From Paraburkholderia susongensis (lineage in GTDB: Bacteria; Pseudomonadota; Gammaproteobacteria; Burkholderiales; Burkholderiaceae), in NCBI RefSeq assembly GCF_900177725.1, contig NZ_FXAT01000003.1:62001-126000 (forward strand): DNA of 64,000 nt. The letters are read 5' to 3'. Each line of letters starts with the position of its first letter. Positions within the stretch are counted from its first letter, which is position 1. A program made the position numbers and the translations under genes. The notes below the pieces were generated by a model. That model saw only the letters and a list, made by a program, of their open reading frames with translations. It was not told the DNA's origin and did no database searches. Of this stretch, positions 36,632 through 45,752 are shown in pieces.

Positions 36632-38212
36632 TCAGGCCGCCGGGCTGATCTGAACACGCCGGGCTTCCTTCGCGTCGGTGCCGCCCGTGATCGTTTCCGG
36701 CTTCTTCAAAATAATATGATCTTCGGCAATGCCGGCTGCTTTCAGTGCGTCGCGCACGGCTTCCGCGCGATCCTTCGCGAGCTTCGCGTTGAGATCGGCT
36801 GAACCGGTGGCGTCGGTGAAGCCCGACAGCGTGAATTTCGCATCCGGATGCGCCTTCGCGTAGGCCGCGGCCGCGTCGACCGCCGCTTTCGCGTCGGCCG
36901 GCAGCGCGCTCTTGCCGGTATCGAAGTAGACGCTCGCCGGCAGCGTGGCCGACGCGGCAGCCGCGTTGTCCGGCGCAGCCGGCGCCGAGGTCGCTTCCGC
37001 GCCCGAAGCCGAGCCGCCCGCCGCGGCACCGGCCAGATGATTGCCGCCTTCCGGCAGCTTGCCGTTGCGCGCGTCAGCCACCTGCTTCGGCTGGAGAATG
37101 TCGCCGGTGTGGTTGCCCCACGAGTTACGTTCGTACGTGATCACCGAAGCGATTTCGACGTCGTTCAACGTCGGCGCCCACGAAGGCATCGCGTTCTTGC
37201 CCTTGAGCACGAGACTCACGTGCTCGGCGATCGGACCGTTGGCGATCTTGCTGCCGTCGAGCGCCGGGAATGCGCCCGCGCCCTTGCCGGTCGGCTGGTG
37301 GCAGACCGCGCAGTTCGCCGTGTACACCTTGGCGCCGCGCTCCATCAACTCGGCCATCGTGTAGGTCTTGTTCGGGTCGTCCTGGCCGGCGGCCATTTTC
37401 TGCTTCTGCACGTCGACCCACTTCGCGTAGTCGTCGGCGGACAGCACTTCGACCACGACCGGCATGAACGCGTGTTCCTTGCCGCACAGTTCGGTACAGA
37501 AGCCGCGGAACGTGCCGGTGCGGTTAGCCTTGAACCACGTGTCGCGCACGAAGCCCGGAATCGCGTCCTGCTTCACGCCGAAGGCCGGTACGTACCAGGA
37601 GTGGACCACGTCGTTCGCGGTGGTGATGATGCGGATTTTCTTGTCGACCGGCACCACGAGCGGGTTGTCGACTTCCTGCAGATAAAGCGTGCCGATCGGC
37701 TCGCGGCCGTCGGTCTGCGCACGTGGGGTGGCGAGCGTAGACAGGAAGTTGATGCCCTCGCCCGGACCCTTCACGTAGTCGTAGCCCCACTTCCACTGGT
37801 AGCCGGTGACCTTGATCGTGAGGTCGGCGTTCGAGGTGTCCTTCATCGCGACGACGGTCTTGGTGGCGGGCAGCGCCATCAGCACGACGATGACGAACGG
37901 CACGATCGTCCAGATGATTTCGACGGTGGTGCTTTCGTGGAAATTGGCTGCCTTGTGACCTTTCGATTTGCGGTGAGCAAAGACCGAATAGAACATCACC
38001 CCGAACACGCCGACGAAGATCACCGTGCAAAGAGCCAGCATGAACATGTGGAGGCTGAACAGCTCCTCGGCGATTCTCGTTGCAGGCGGCTGGAGATTGA
38101 TCGCGTTGACGGCGGGGCCGCCGGGAGCATCGCCCACTGCCAGGGCCGCGCCGGCGAAAAGCAGTCCGCTTGTCGCCAGCACGCTCGTGAGCGCTCGCTT
38201 GATTGTTTTCAT
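36632..38212 (-). CDS. coxB: Cytochrome c oxidase subunit II fused to cytochrome c and an OmpA-like domain
   Basis: 526 residues in four parts. Residues 1-27 are a signal peptide. Residues 30-260 are the CoxII core with two helices and CuA ligands His204, Cys239, Cys243, His247 and Met250 (RGFCTELCGKEHAFM). Residues 285-365 are a class I cytochrome c with CAVCH (301-305) and Met342 as axial ligand. After an Ala/Pro-rich linker (393-425), residues 426-526 form an OmpA-like peptidoglycan-binding domain (SVYFDTGKSALPADAKAAVD, SGFTDATGSADLNAKLAKDR). The start is ATG 38212 with AAGGA upstream. The OmpA part may tether the oxidase to the cell wall. The gene heads the core cox genes. Confidence 0.96.
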   Translation of the reverse strand: MKTIKRALTSVLATSGLLFAGAALAVGDAPGGPAVNAINLQPPATRIAEELFSLHMFMLALCTVIFVGVFGVMFYSVFAHRKSKGHKAANFHESTTVEIIWTIVPFVIVVLMALPATKTVVAMKDTSNADLTIKVTGYQWKWGYDYVKGPGEGINFLSTLATPRAQTDGREPIGTLYLQEVDNPLVVPVDKKIRIITTANDVVHSWYVPAFGVKQDAIPGFVRDTWFKANRTGTFRGFCTELCGKEHAFMPVVVEVLSADDYAKWVDVQKQKMAAGQDDPNKTYTMAELMERGAKVYTANCAVCHQPTGKGAGAFPALDGSKIANGPIAEHVSLVLKGKNAMPSWAPTLNDVEIASVITYERNSWGNHTGDILQPKQVADARNGKLPEGGNHLAGAAAGGSASGAEATSAPAAPDNAAAASATLPASVYFDTGKSALPADAKAAVDAAAAYAKAHPDAKFTLSGFTDATGSADLNAKLAKDRAEAVRDALKAAGIAEDHIILKKPETITGGTDAKEARRVQISPAA

Positions 38213-38304
38213 AGCTTCCTTACCCAAATTTTCCATTCAAACCCTCGACCCCGCTGGCAGCGTGTCTCGTGCGCCCCCTTGAACGCCGCATGCCCGGCAC
38301 CACC

Positions 38305-38781
38305 TTAACAACGTGCCAGCCACATACGCAGCTCGCCTGCGAACTGCGCGCGCCGATTCTGCGCGAGATGTTGCCCGATCATGATCGTCTGGCCGCGCGA
38401 GATCAGCTTGATCTGGTCACGCGGCGTTGCGCCCGGCTCGATCCGCACCCAGCGCGGATTGAATTCGAACTGCGTAATCTGCTCGGCGCTGACCTGCTCG
38501 ATCACGAGCCGGTTCGGAAACAACCGGACGCGCTCGTAATCGACAGCATGACGCGCATATATTGCAAACGCGATGCCTACCGCCAGCAATTCGATTCCAG
38601 TGAACGGCAACACCAGCCAGGCACCGACCAGAACCAGCATGAACGCAATTGCCAGCGAGAACAACGCAAGCGACACGTACAGACAGACGAACTGCCGCGG
38701 CGAGATCGAACAGTTGCGCTTCATGGTCCAGTCCTTGAGAACTGGGCCCGAATCCGCCAGCAGATGATCTGATGCGCCCAT
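38305..38781 (-). CDS. DUF2244 membrane protein
   Basis: 158 residues with two central helices (FVCLYVSLALFSLAIAFMLV and FTGIELLAVGIAFAIYARHA), then a soluble C-terminal part with LFPNRLVIEQVSAEQITQFE. DUF2244 proteins precede coxB in many proteobacteria; the function is unknown. The ATG 38781 has AGGAGG six bases upstream, a strong site. It is the first gene of the cox operon, with a promoter at about 39000. Confidence 0.85.
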   Translation of the reverse strand: MGASDHLLADSGPVLKDWTMKRNCSISPRQFVCLYVSLALFSLAIAFMLVLVGAWLVLPFTGIELLAVGIAFAIYARHAVDYERVRLFPNRLVIEQVSAEQITQFEFNPRWVRIEPGATPRDQIKLISRGQTIMIGQHLAQNRRAQFAGELRMWLARC

Positions 38782-39286
38782 CGCTGCCTCCTGCGAATCG
38801 TCGCTTCCGGTCTGCCTTCTTCTACTTCCTCTACTGCCCGGATGCCCCTGCGGCCGCCGCTTTTGCCATGCGCCTTTGCATGACTTCCGCCACCACTTGC
38901 GACCGCTCCAAACACTACCGCGTCACCCCATGTCGCGGCTCTGCGTCTTGGGCTTGCCGCGCCAGATGTGGGAACTCCGGGCGACAAACTGACGCATTAT
39001 AGGCGCGATCCATAGCATCCACAAGCAAGCCCCGATTGGCCCTCAAGCCAGGCGCGACAAGCCTTCGCGCCATTTTGCCCGGCGTTTTGCGGCTCTTTCG
39101 GAGAGCAAATCCCAGGCATAACAGATGTCCTCTTTACCGCTTCGACAACACCATTGCAATTGCGCCAAACCATCTGTCGACAACACTCCAGCAACGTGCT
39201 AACGACACGTCGACAACCGGCCTGTCTACGCCGGCGGCGCATGCCCGCACATACCGGCAACATACCGACAACACGCCGTCAATCCG
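38782..39286. other. Region upstream of the cox operon
   Basis: 505 bases without a supported gene. It holds a probable minus-strand promoter (separate entry) and, upstream of it, four copies of CGACAAC at 39143, 39178, 39211 and 39266. No terminator for the methyltransferase gene is seen. Confidence 0.6.
38996..39024 (-). promoter_or_regulatory. Candidate promoter of the cox operon
   Basis: On the minus strand TTGTGG (39024-39019), a 17-base spacer and a perfect TATAAT (39001-38996), about 215 bases upstream of the DUF2244 start. Confidence 0.6.
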
Positions 39287-40252
39287 CTAACGATGCTTGC
39301 CCGGACCGCGCCCGATGTCCTCGATCCGCACGATCCCATGTCCCTCGGCCGTGGTGCGCGGCACCGCCTTCCATGCGTGCCCATAGATCACCTCGAAGGT
39401 CAGCGCGATCGTGCCGTCGGCGCGCCGGCGCGCTTCGAGCGCGGCCAGCAGGGCCTTGTGCATTCTGCGCGCGACAGCGCCCGGCACTGTCGCGCGCTCG
39501 AACGGATACGCGCCCCAGCGACGCACATCAGCGAGCAGCGACTCGGGCGACTTATAGGTGATCGTGAGCGTCTCCTGGTCCATCACCGGAATCTCGAAAC
39601 CGGCCTCGACGAGCATGTCGCCGAGATCATGCATGTCGACGAAGTCGATCACGTGCTTGCGCGAAGTGACGCCATGCGCCGCCTCGATTTCGGCATATGC
39701 GCCGCGTAATTCCTTGAGCGTATCAGGACCGAGCGTGCTGAACATCAGCAGCCCGTTCACCTTGAGTGCGCGCTGCCATTCGGGAAAGACGAGATCGGGC
39801 CGCGAGTGCCAATGCAACGCGAGATTGGACCAGATGAATTCGAATGCGCCGGCCGAGAACGGCAGCGCGGAGAAGTCGGCTTGCGCGAAACGCGGACCGC
39901 GCGCGCCGAGCGCCTTGCCGAGCGAGGCCGGCAAAAACCGCCGCCAGCTCGTATCGCCGGCATCGTGACGAAGCGCGCGCTTCAGCATGCCGTGGGACAG
40001 ATCGCAGCCGAACACCGGCGCCTCGGGAAAGCGCTCGCGCAAAGCGGGGATGTCTTCGCCCGCGCCGCAGCCGGCATCGAGCACGCTCGCGGGCGCCACC
40101 TTGATGTAGTCGAGACGCTCTCTCATGCGCTGCGCGATCTCGCGCGGCAGGAAGGCCACCTCGTCGAAGGTTGCGGCGCGGCGGTCGAAAATACGCCTGA
40201 GGCGCCGGGAATCATAGGCCGGACGGCCAGATTGAGCGGATGTTGGGGACAT
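39287..40252 (-). CDS. BioC-like SAM-dependent methyltransferase
   Basis: 321 residues. The Rossmann methyltransferase core starts VLDAGCGAGEDIPALRERFP, with FGCDLSHGMLKRA, then FIWSNLALHWHSRPDLVFPE and GLLMFSTLGPDTLKELR. The last two segments are close to BioC, the malonyl-ACP methyltransferase of biotin synthesis. The N-terminal RIFDRRAATFDEVAFLPREI also fits. However, there is an insertion around 80-115, and bio genes are not adjacent, so the substrate is not certain. The start is ATG 40252. It is divergent from comF. Confidence 0.78.
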   Translation of the reverse strand: MSPTSAQSGRPAYDSRRLRRIFDRRAATFDEVAFLPREIAQRMRERLDYIKVAPASVLDAGCGAGEDIPALRERFPEAPVFGCDLSHGMLKRALRHDAGDTSWRRFLPASLGKALGARGPRFAQADFSALPFSAGAFEFIWSNLALHWHSRPDLVFPEWQRALKVNGLLMFSTLGPDTLKELRGAYAEIEAAHGVTSRKHVIDFVDMHDLGDMLVEAGFEIPVMDQETLTITYKSPESLLADVRRWGAYPFERATVPGAVARRMHKALLAALEARRRADGTIALTFEVIYGHAWKAVPRTTAEGHGIVRIEDIGRGPGKHR

Positions 40253-40335
40253 GAGTGTCGTGCTGGCGTAGAGCCCGAAGTATACTCGTTCGCTTTCCGG
40301 CATTCAGCGCGAAAGGCCTTCGCGACCGCCCATCC

Positions 40336-41121
40336 GTGCGATTTCAATCATTTTCTTCGTCCTGTCGCAATCACGTCGCGCGTTTTACGCGCGGCCTGCA
40401 TTCGGCATGGCCGCATGCGTTGCACGCCGCGCTGCCGAACCTTTGCGCGTTATGCGGCAATTTGTCGCATACGACGCTGTGCCACGGTTGCGACGCAGCC
40501 TACTGGAACGAAAGCCGCCTGCGCTGCACCGTATGCGCGGTGCCATTGCCCGCCACGCGATGGGCCTCTCGTGCGCACTATCGCTGCGCGGATTGCGTGG
40601 CCGAGCCGCCGCCGTTCGACGCGAGCTTCGCGCTCGCCGACTACCGCGCGCCGCTCGACACGCTCGCAGTGGGCCTCAAATTCCGCGCGCGGTTGATGCT
40701 CGCGCGCGAATTCGCGCAACGCCTCGCGCGGCTCGCGCAAGACGCTTCATCGCATGAAGCCGACTACCCGGACGTGATCGCACCGGTGCCGCTCGCCGGT
40801 CGCCGTCTCGCCGCGCGCGGCTACAACCAGGCCTGGCAGATCGCCAAACCGCTCGCACGCGCACTCGGCGTGCGCAGCAACGCCACGCTGCTGCAGCGAA
40901 CGCTCGACACCACACCGCAGTCGCGGCTCGATCTCGAAGCGCGCCGGCAGAACGTCAGCCGCGCGTTTCGCGTCGCGCATGCGGTGCGCGGCCTGCATGT
41001 CGGCATCGTCGACGACGTGATGACGAGCGGCGCAACGCTCGAAGCGCTCGCACACACGCTGAAGGCCGCCGGCGCGCGGCGGGTCACGAACTTCGTCGCG
41101 CTGCGCACCCCCAAAAACTAG
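40336..41121 (+). CDS. comF: ComF-family phosphoribosyltransferase-like protein
   Basis: 261 residues. An N-terminal zinc-ribbon region has four Cys pairs (CALCGN, CHGC, CTVC, CADC). A type I phosphoribosyltransferase domain follows, with GYNQAWQIAKPLARALGV and the PRPP loop GIVDDVMTSGATLEALA. ComF proteins act in DNA uptake and recombination in competent bacteria; the enzymatic role is unproven. The start is uncertain: GTG 40336 gives the usual length, and the frame is open to 40255. trmL follows 18 bases later. comM, another competence gene, lies at 57-59 kb. Confidence 0.88.
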   Translation: MRFQSFSSSCRNHVARFTRGLHSAWPHALHAALPNLCALCGNLSHTTLCHGCDAAYWNESRLRCTVCAVPLPATRWASRAHYRCADCVAEPPPFDASFALADYRAPLDTLAVGLKFRARLMLAREFAQRLARLAQDASSHEADYPDVIAPVPLAGRRLAARGYNQAWQIAKPLARALGVRSNATLLQRTLDTTPQSRLDLEARRQNVSRAFRVAHAVRGLHVGIVDDVMTSGATLEALAHTLKAAGARRVTNFVALRTPKN

Positions 41122-41139
41122 TCTCCGCGTGGTCCAGTT

Positions 41140-41610
41140 ATGTTCAACGTCGTTCTCGTAGAACCAGAAATTCCGCCGAACACCGGCAACGTGATCCGCC
41201 TGTGCGCGAACACCGGCGCGCGGCTCCATCTGATCGAGCCGCTCGGCTTTCCGCTCGACGACGCCAAAATGCGGCGCGCCGGACTCGACTATCACGAGTA
41301 CGCGCAAATGCACGTGCACGCCGATTGGGATGCGTTCATCGAGAAGGAAACGCCAGACCTCACGCGCATGTTCGCGTTCACGACGCGCGGCTCGGGGCGC
41401 TTTCACGACCATGTTTTCCAGTCCGGCGACTGGTTCGTGTTCGGCGCCGAAACGCGCGGCTTGCCGGACACGGTGCTCGAACACTTCCCGAACGAACAGC
41501 GCGTGCGTCTGCCGATGCGTCCCGGCAATCGCAGCCTGAATCTGTCGAACACCGTTGCGGTCGTCGTGTTCGAAGCCTGGCGTCAGGCCGGCTTCGAGGG
41601 CGGCGCCTGA
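41140..41610 (+). CDS. trmL: tRNA (cytidine(34)-2'-O)-methyltransferase
   Basis: 156 residues, a minimal SPOUT-class methyltransferase with the trefoil knot. [50 protein letters not shown] and [19 protein letters not shown] are all family segments. It methylates the wobble ribose of tRNA-Leu isoacceptors. Length is normal. Its 3' end overlaps the convergent macrodomain gene by 28 bases. Confidence 0.96.
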   Translation: MFNVVLVEPEIPPNTGNVIRLCANTGARLHLIEPLGFPLDDAKMRRAGLDYHEYAQMHVHADWDAFIEKETPDLTRMFAFTTRGSGRFHDHVFQSGDWFVFGAETRGLPDTVLEHFPNEQRVRLPMRPGNRSLNLSNTVAVVVFEAWRQAGFEGGA

Positions 41611-42143
41611 CGGCGTTCGAGTTCGGCTTCGTAGCGCGCGAACATCGCGCCGTCGAAACAGGCGAATACCACGTGGTCAATGCGCGGCGCGCGCGGCAAG
41701 GTGTCGAGCACGGCGGCGATTGCGATGCGCACGGCGTCGTCGGCGGGGAAACGGTAGATGCCGCAACTGATGGCCGGAAACGCAATGCTCCTGCAATGCG
41801 CGTCGTGCGCGATTTCGAGCGAACGCCGATAGCACGACGCGAGCAGATCGGCTTCGCCATGCGCGCCGCCGCGCCATACCGGGCCGACTGCGTGAATCAC
41901 GTGCTTCGCGGGCAGGCGGTAGCCGCGGGTGAGTTTCGCGTCGCCGGTCGCGCAACCGCCGAGCGTTTCGCACTCGCGCAGCAGGTCCCGGCCAGCCGCG
42001 CGATGAATCGCGCCATCCACACCGCCGCCGCCCAGCAATGACGTATTCGCCGCGTTGACGATCGCATCGACCACGAGCGTCGTGATGTCGACCACGCGCG
42101 CTTCGAGCGAGCACGCTGCGTGACTGAGATTGAATGTGGGCAT
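41583..42143 (-). CDS. Macrodomain O-acetyl-ADP-ribose deacetylase
   Basis: 186 residues, a single macrodomain of the YmdB/MacroD type. The ADP-ribose site is in [20 protein letters not shown] and AIHRAAG, with the phosphate loop in [12 protein letters not shown]. It hydrolyses O-acetyl-ADP-ribose and may remove ADP-ribose from proteins. The ATG 42143 follows GCGAGGCTCCC. The last 28 bases overlap the end of trmL on the other strand. gpsA lies upstream, ending 24 bases before this start. Confidence 0.94.
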   Translation of the reverse strand: MPTFNLSHAACSLEARVVDITTLVVDAIVNAANTSLLGGGGVDGAIHRAAGRDLLRECETLGGCATGDAKLTRGYRLPAKHVIHAVGPVWRGGAHGEADLLASCYRRSLEIAHDAHCRSIAFPAISCGIYRFPADDAVRIAIAAVLDTLPRAPRIDHVVFACFDGAMFARYEAELERRQAPPSKPA

Positions 42144-42167
42144 GGGAGCCTCGCGAATTCAGCCCTG

Positions 42168-43166
42168 CTATTCAGCCTTCGAATCGCGCCGCAGCAGCAC
42201 GCTGACCGCATCACGCGGCGCCACGCCGTCGAACAGCACGGCACAGACCGCCTGCGTGATCGGCATCTCGATCGCGTGAGCGCGCGCGATCGCAAGCACG
42301 GCCTGCGCGCAACGCACGCCTTCGGCTACGTGACCGAGGCCGCCGAGGATGTCGTCGAGCGTGCGGCCCGCGGCGAGTTGCAGACCCACCGTGCGGTTGC
42401 GCGACAGATCGCCGGTGGCGGTCAGAATCAGATCGCCGAGACCGGTCAGACCCGTGAACGTTTCCGCACGCCCGCCGAGGGTCACGCCGAGGCGCGACAT
42501 TTCGGCGAGCCCACGCGTGACCAGCGCCGCGCGCGCGTTGAGACCGAGCCCGAGGCCATCGGCGATGCCGGTGGCAATCGCGAGCACGTTTTTCACCGCG
42601 CCACCCACTTCCACACCGACGACGTCGTCACCGGTATAGATGCGCATCGCGTCGTGATGGAACGCCGCGACCGTGCGCTCGCGGCACGCCGCCGACGCGC
42701 TCGCGATGGTCAGCGCGACCGGCAGGCCCTGCCCGACTTCGCGCGCGAAGCTCGGCCCGGACAGTACGCCGTTGCTCGCATGATCCGGCAGTTCGGCCGC
42801 GACGACCTGATGCGGCAGCAACTGCGAGTCGGCTTCGAAACCCTTGCACAACCACACGACATGCGCCGGCACCTTGCCCGCGTCGCGCATCGTGCGCAGG
42901 AGACCGCGCAGGCCGGCGACCGGCGTCGCGACAACGCACAGGGCGTGGTCGGCGAGCGCGTGATCGAGCGCCGCGCCGAGGTCCGCTTCATAGCGAAGCG
43001 TCGGCGGCAACGCGACGCCCGCCAGATAGCGGGCGTTTTCGTGCGCAGTGGAAAGCTCGGCGATGAGCGCGGACTCGCGCGCCCACAACACCGTGTCGTG
43101 CCTCGAGGCCAGATGGCCGGCGAGGGCGGTGCCCCATGCGCCGGCGCCGAGAACGGCAACTTTCAT
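42168..43166 (-). CDS. gpsA: Glycerol-3-phosphate dehydrogenase (NAD(P)+)
   Basis: 332 residues. The N-terminal Rossmann motif is [20 protein letters not shown], and the catalytic-lysine segment is [19 protein letters not shown]. It makes sn-glycerol 3-phosphate from DHAP for phospholipid synthesis. The start ATG 43166 gives the expected N-terminus, although the frame stays open further upstream across secB. It lies 22 bases downstream of secB, a pairing conserved in proteobacteria. Confidence 0.97.
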   Translation of the reverse strand: MKVAVLGAGAWGTALAGHLASRHDTVLWARESALIAELSTAHENARYLAGVALPPTLRYEADLGAALDHALADHALCVVATPVAGLRGLLRTMRDAGKVPAHVVWLCKGFEADSQLLPHQVVAAELPDHASNGVLSGPSFAREVGQGLPVALTIASASAACRERTVAAFHHDAMRIYTGDDVVGVEVGGAVKNVLAIATGIADGLGLGLNARAALVTRGLAEMSRLGVTLGGRAETFTGLTGLGDLILTATGDLSRNRTVGLQLAAGRTLDDILGGLGHVAEGVRCAQAVLAIARAHAIEMPITQAVCAVLFDGVAPRDAVSVLLRRDSKAE

Positions 43167-43188
43167 AGCCGGCGCTGCGTGCGGCGCG

Positions 43189-43662
43189 TTAATGCGTGAC
43201 GCCGTTTTGCGCCGCGCCTTGCTGAGCCGCGCCCAGTTGCGCGAGACGCTGCTCGTACAGGGCCTGGAAGTTGATCTCGGCGAGGTGGATCGGCGGGAAG
43301 CCCGCGCGGGTGATCGCGTCGGCGATGTTCGAGCGCAGGTACGGGAACAGGATGGTCGGGCATGCAATGCCGACGAGCGGATCGATCTGCTCGGCGGGAA
43401 TGTTGCGAATGTCGAAAATGCCGGCCTGCTTGGCTTCGATCAGGAACGCGACCTTGTCCGACACCTTGGCCGTGACCGTGCCCGTCACGAGGATTTCGAA
43501 CACGGTCTCCGCGAGGCGCTCGGCCTTCACGTCGACTTCAACTTCGACCGCCGGCATTTCCTGTTCGAGGAAGATAGCCGGCGAATTCGGCTGCTCGAGC
43601 GACATGTCCTTCAGGTAGATGCGCTGGATGTTGAAGAACGGCTGGTTATTCTCGTCGGACAT
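43189..43662 (-). CDS. secB: Protein-export chaperone SecB
   Basis: 157 residues; forms a tetramer that keeps precursor proteins unfolded and passes them to Sec[40 protein letters not shown] and [20 protein letters not shown] are characteristic, and the tail has a Gln/Ala-rich end. The ATG 43662 is preceded by TCAGGGAATCACACAATC. grxC lies 150 bases upstream, giving the conserved order rhodanese-grxC-secB-gpsA. Confidence 0.98.
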   Translation of the reverse strand: MSDENNQPFFNIQRIYLKDMSLEQPNSPAIFLEQEMPAVEVEVDVKAERLAETVFEILVTGTVTAKVSDKVAFLIEAKQAGIFDIRNIPAEQIDPLVGIACPTILFPYLRSNIADAITRAGFPPIHLAEINFQALYEQRLAQLGAAQQGAAQNGVTH

Positions 43663-43812
43663 GATTGTGTGATTCCCTGATAGGTATGCATAGCGGCAGC
43701 CCATGCAGGCATGGACCGCCAGATTGTTGCGACGGAGCGCGCCCCTGAGGGGGCGTGCATGCGCCGGCTTGTCGAGTCGTCCGCCCGCTCGCGCGACGCG
43801 GGACGCGCGAAC

Positions 43813-44073
43813 TCAGGCTGCTTCGAGCAGCGGCGTCAGACCGCCCGCGCGATCGAGCGCTGACAGGTCATCATAGCCGCCCACATGCGTCTCGCCGATG
43901 AACACCTGCGGCACCGTGCGACGACCGGTGCGGGTCATCATCTCCTCACGACGGGCCGGGTCCTTGTCGATCAGTACCTTCTCGACGTGCTCGACGCCGC
44001 GCGACTTTAAAAGACGTTCGGCCATCTGGCAATACGGGCACACCTGGGTGCTGTACATGATCACTTTGTTCAC
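43813..44073 (-). CDS. grxC: Glutaredoxin 3
   Basis: 86 residues with the dithiol active site CPYC in MYSTQVCPYCQMAERLLKSR and the glutathione-binding TVPQVFIGETHVGGYDD. It reduces disulfides with glutathione, which gshA and gshB in this window make. The start is GTG 44073, overlapping the rhodanese stop as GTGA, with AAGGAG seven bases upstream; the two genes are translationally coupled. Confidence 0.96.
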   Translation of the reverse strand: MNKVIMYSTQVCPYCQMAERLLKSRGVEHVEKVLIDKDPARREEMMTRTGRRTVPQVFIGETHVGGYDDLSALDRAGGLTPLLEAA

Positions 44074-44495
44074 TTAACCGCTCCTTGTTTCACAACCGGC
44101 ATGCCGGCTTTCTGCCAGGCGTCGACACCGCCTTCGAGAACATGGACTTCCGCGTATCCCGCTTCCTGCACGATACGCGCTGCCTTGTTCGACTGCTGGC
44201 CGGTTTGACACACCAGCAGCACCGGGTTGCTCTTGTTCTTCGCGAGTTGCGCGACTTTCGTCTGCAATTCCGCGAGTTCGAAGTGCCGTGCCGAAGGCAG
44301 ATGCCCTTTGGCGTAATCGGCGGACGGCCGCAGATCGATGACCGCCGCGTTGCGCCGGTTGATCAGCTGGGTGGCTTCGGCAGCCGAGAGGCCGCCGCGC
44401 CCGCGCCGGCTGATGGTCGGCCACAGAAGCAACCCACCGGAGATGAGGACGACTGCGATCAGTACAAGGTTTATGTAATCGGTGAAGAACTTCAC
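44070..44495 (-). CDS. Membrane-anchored rhodanese-like protein
   Basis: 141 residues: an N-terminal helix (LVLIAVVLISGGLLLWPTIS) and one rhodanese domain with the active-site loop VLLVCQTGQQSNKAA and LEGGVDAWQKAGMPVV. The catalytic cysteine is present, so sulfur transfer is possible. It corresponds to the YibN-type proteins found beside grxC and secB. It starts the rhodanese-grxC-secB-gpsA run and is divergent from gpmA. Confidence 0.92.
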   Translation of the reverse strand: MKFFTDYINLVLIAVVLISGGLLLWPTISRRGRGGLSAAEATQLINRRNAAVIDLRPSADYAKGHLPSARHFELAELQTKVAQLAKNKSNPVLLVCQTGQQSNKAARIVQEAGYAEVHVLEGGVDAWQKAGMPVVKQGAVK

Positions 44496-44632
44496 TGAAA
44501 ATCCGCCGGAAAGAGAGAAATCGGAAAGGGCAATCCAGCCATTATAAAATAACCGTTTGACGCGATGGCGGCGCTCCCCTGGATGCGCCGCTCAGCGCCT
44601 CACCGCTTCCTCACTACCGACCGGCAATTCTC

Positions 44633-45379
44633 ATGTACAAACTCGTTCTCATCCGCCACGGCGAATCGACGTGGAACAAGGAAAACCGCTTCACCGGCTG
44701 GGTCGACGTCGACCTCACCGAGCAGGGCAACCGTGAAGCACAGCAGGCGGGCGTGCTGCTGAAGGAATCGGGCTACACGTTCGACATTGCGTACACGTCG
44801 GTGCTCAAGCGCGCAATCCGCACGCTGTGGCACGTGCAGGACAAGATGGACCTGATGTACCTGCCGGTCGTGCATTCGTGGCGCCTGAACGAGCGCCACT
44901 ACGGCGCGCTGTCGGGCCTGAACAAGGCGGAAACCGCCGCGAAGTTCGGCGACGAGCAGGTGCTCGTCTGGCGCCGCAGCTACGACACGCCGCCGCCCGC
45001 GCTGGAGCCGACCGACGAGCGCGCGCCGTACGCCGACCCGCGTTACGCCAAGGTGCCGCGCGAACAGCTGCCGCTCACCGAGTGCCTGAAAGATACGGTC
45101 GCGCGCGTTCTGCCGCTGTGGAACGAGTCGATCGCGCCGGCCATCAAATCGGGCCGCAGCATCCTGATCGCCGCGCACGGCAACTCGATCCGCGCGCTCG
45201 TCAAGTATCTCGACAACATCTCGGACAACGACATCGTCGGCCTCAACATTCCGAACGGCGTGCCGCTCGTTTATGAACTCGACGAGAACCTGAAGCCGAT
45301 CAAGCACTACTATCTCGGAGACCAGGAAGCGATCGCGAAGGCGCAAGCCGCGGTCGCGAGCCAGGGCAAGGCGGGCTGA
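44633..45379 (+). CDS. gpmA: 2,3-bisphosphoglycerate-dependent phosphoglycerate mutase
   Basis: 248 residues of the histidine phosphatase superfamily. The phospho-histidine is His9 in [20 protein letters not shown], and the second histidine lies in [39 protein letters not shown] is typical of the dPGM group. It interconverts 3- and 2-phosphoglycerate in glycolysis. It is a single gene on the plus strand after the divergent rhodanese gene. Confidence 0.97.
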   Translation: MYKLVLIRHGESTWNKENRFTGWVDVDLTEQGNREAQQAGVLLKESGYTFDIAYTSVLKRAIRTLWHVQDKMDLMYLPVVHSWRLNERHYGALSGLNKAETAAKFGDEQVLVWRRSYDTPPPALEPTDERAPYADPRYAKVPREQLPLTECLKDTVARVLPLWNESIAPAIKSGRSILIAAHGNSIRALVKYLDNISDNDIVGLNIPNGVPLVYELDENLKPIKHYYLGDQEAIAKAQAAVASQGKAG

Positions 45380-45752
45380 TCGCGCCGACCGTACGGCCCC
45401 GCCCGACAACGCGCGAGGCCGCACGGAGCCGAGGAGGTCCGGCAGGAAATACTGTTTTGCGAGTCGTGGCCGGAGTCGCGGGCCGTGCCGGGCTGGCCTT
45501 GCAGTTGGTGGTGCTGGGTTGGCCTTGCACCGGGCTCGTGGCGGCGTTACGGCAGGCGGCCGCGGCAGGCCGTCGAATGTGACTGCGCACGACTTCGCCA
45601 TCCGCGAGCCGGATCTCGCGAACCAGGGCCTTCCCGTACTGTCGAATCACGATTGCCTGCACCGCGCCCTGAGCAGGCGGGTGTGCAGTTATACTTGTCC
45701 GTCCAATCTTTATCGACGCTGCCACGCGCTTCCGACCCGCAACAGACTCCAT
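45380..45752 (+). other. gpmA-ctpA gap
   Basis: 373 bases. I see no gene that I can support and no clear terminator after gpmA. A TATACT at about 45691-45696 could be a -10 for ctpA, but no matching -35 is evident. Confidence 0.5.

Noticed and set aside
43738..43760. GCGCCCCTGAGGGGGCG hairpin between secB and grxC
   Set aside because: Short imperfect stem without a T run inside what is probably one operon; not enough to call a terminator.
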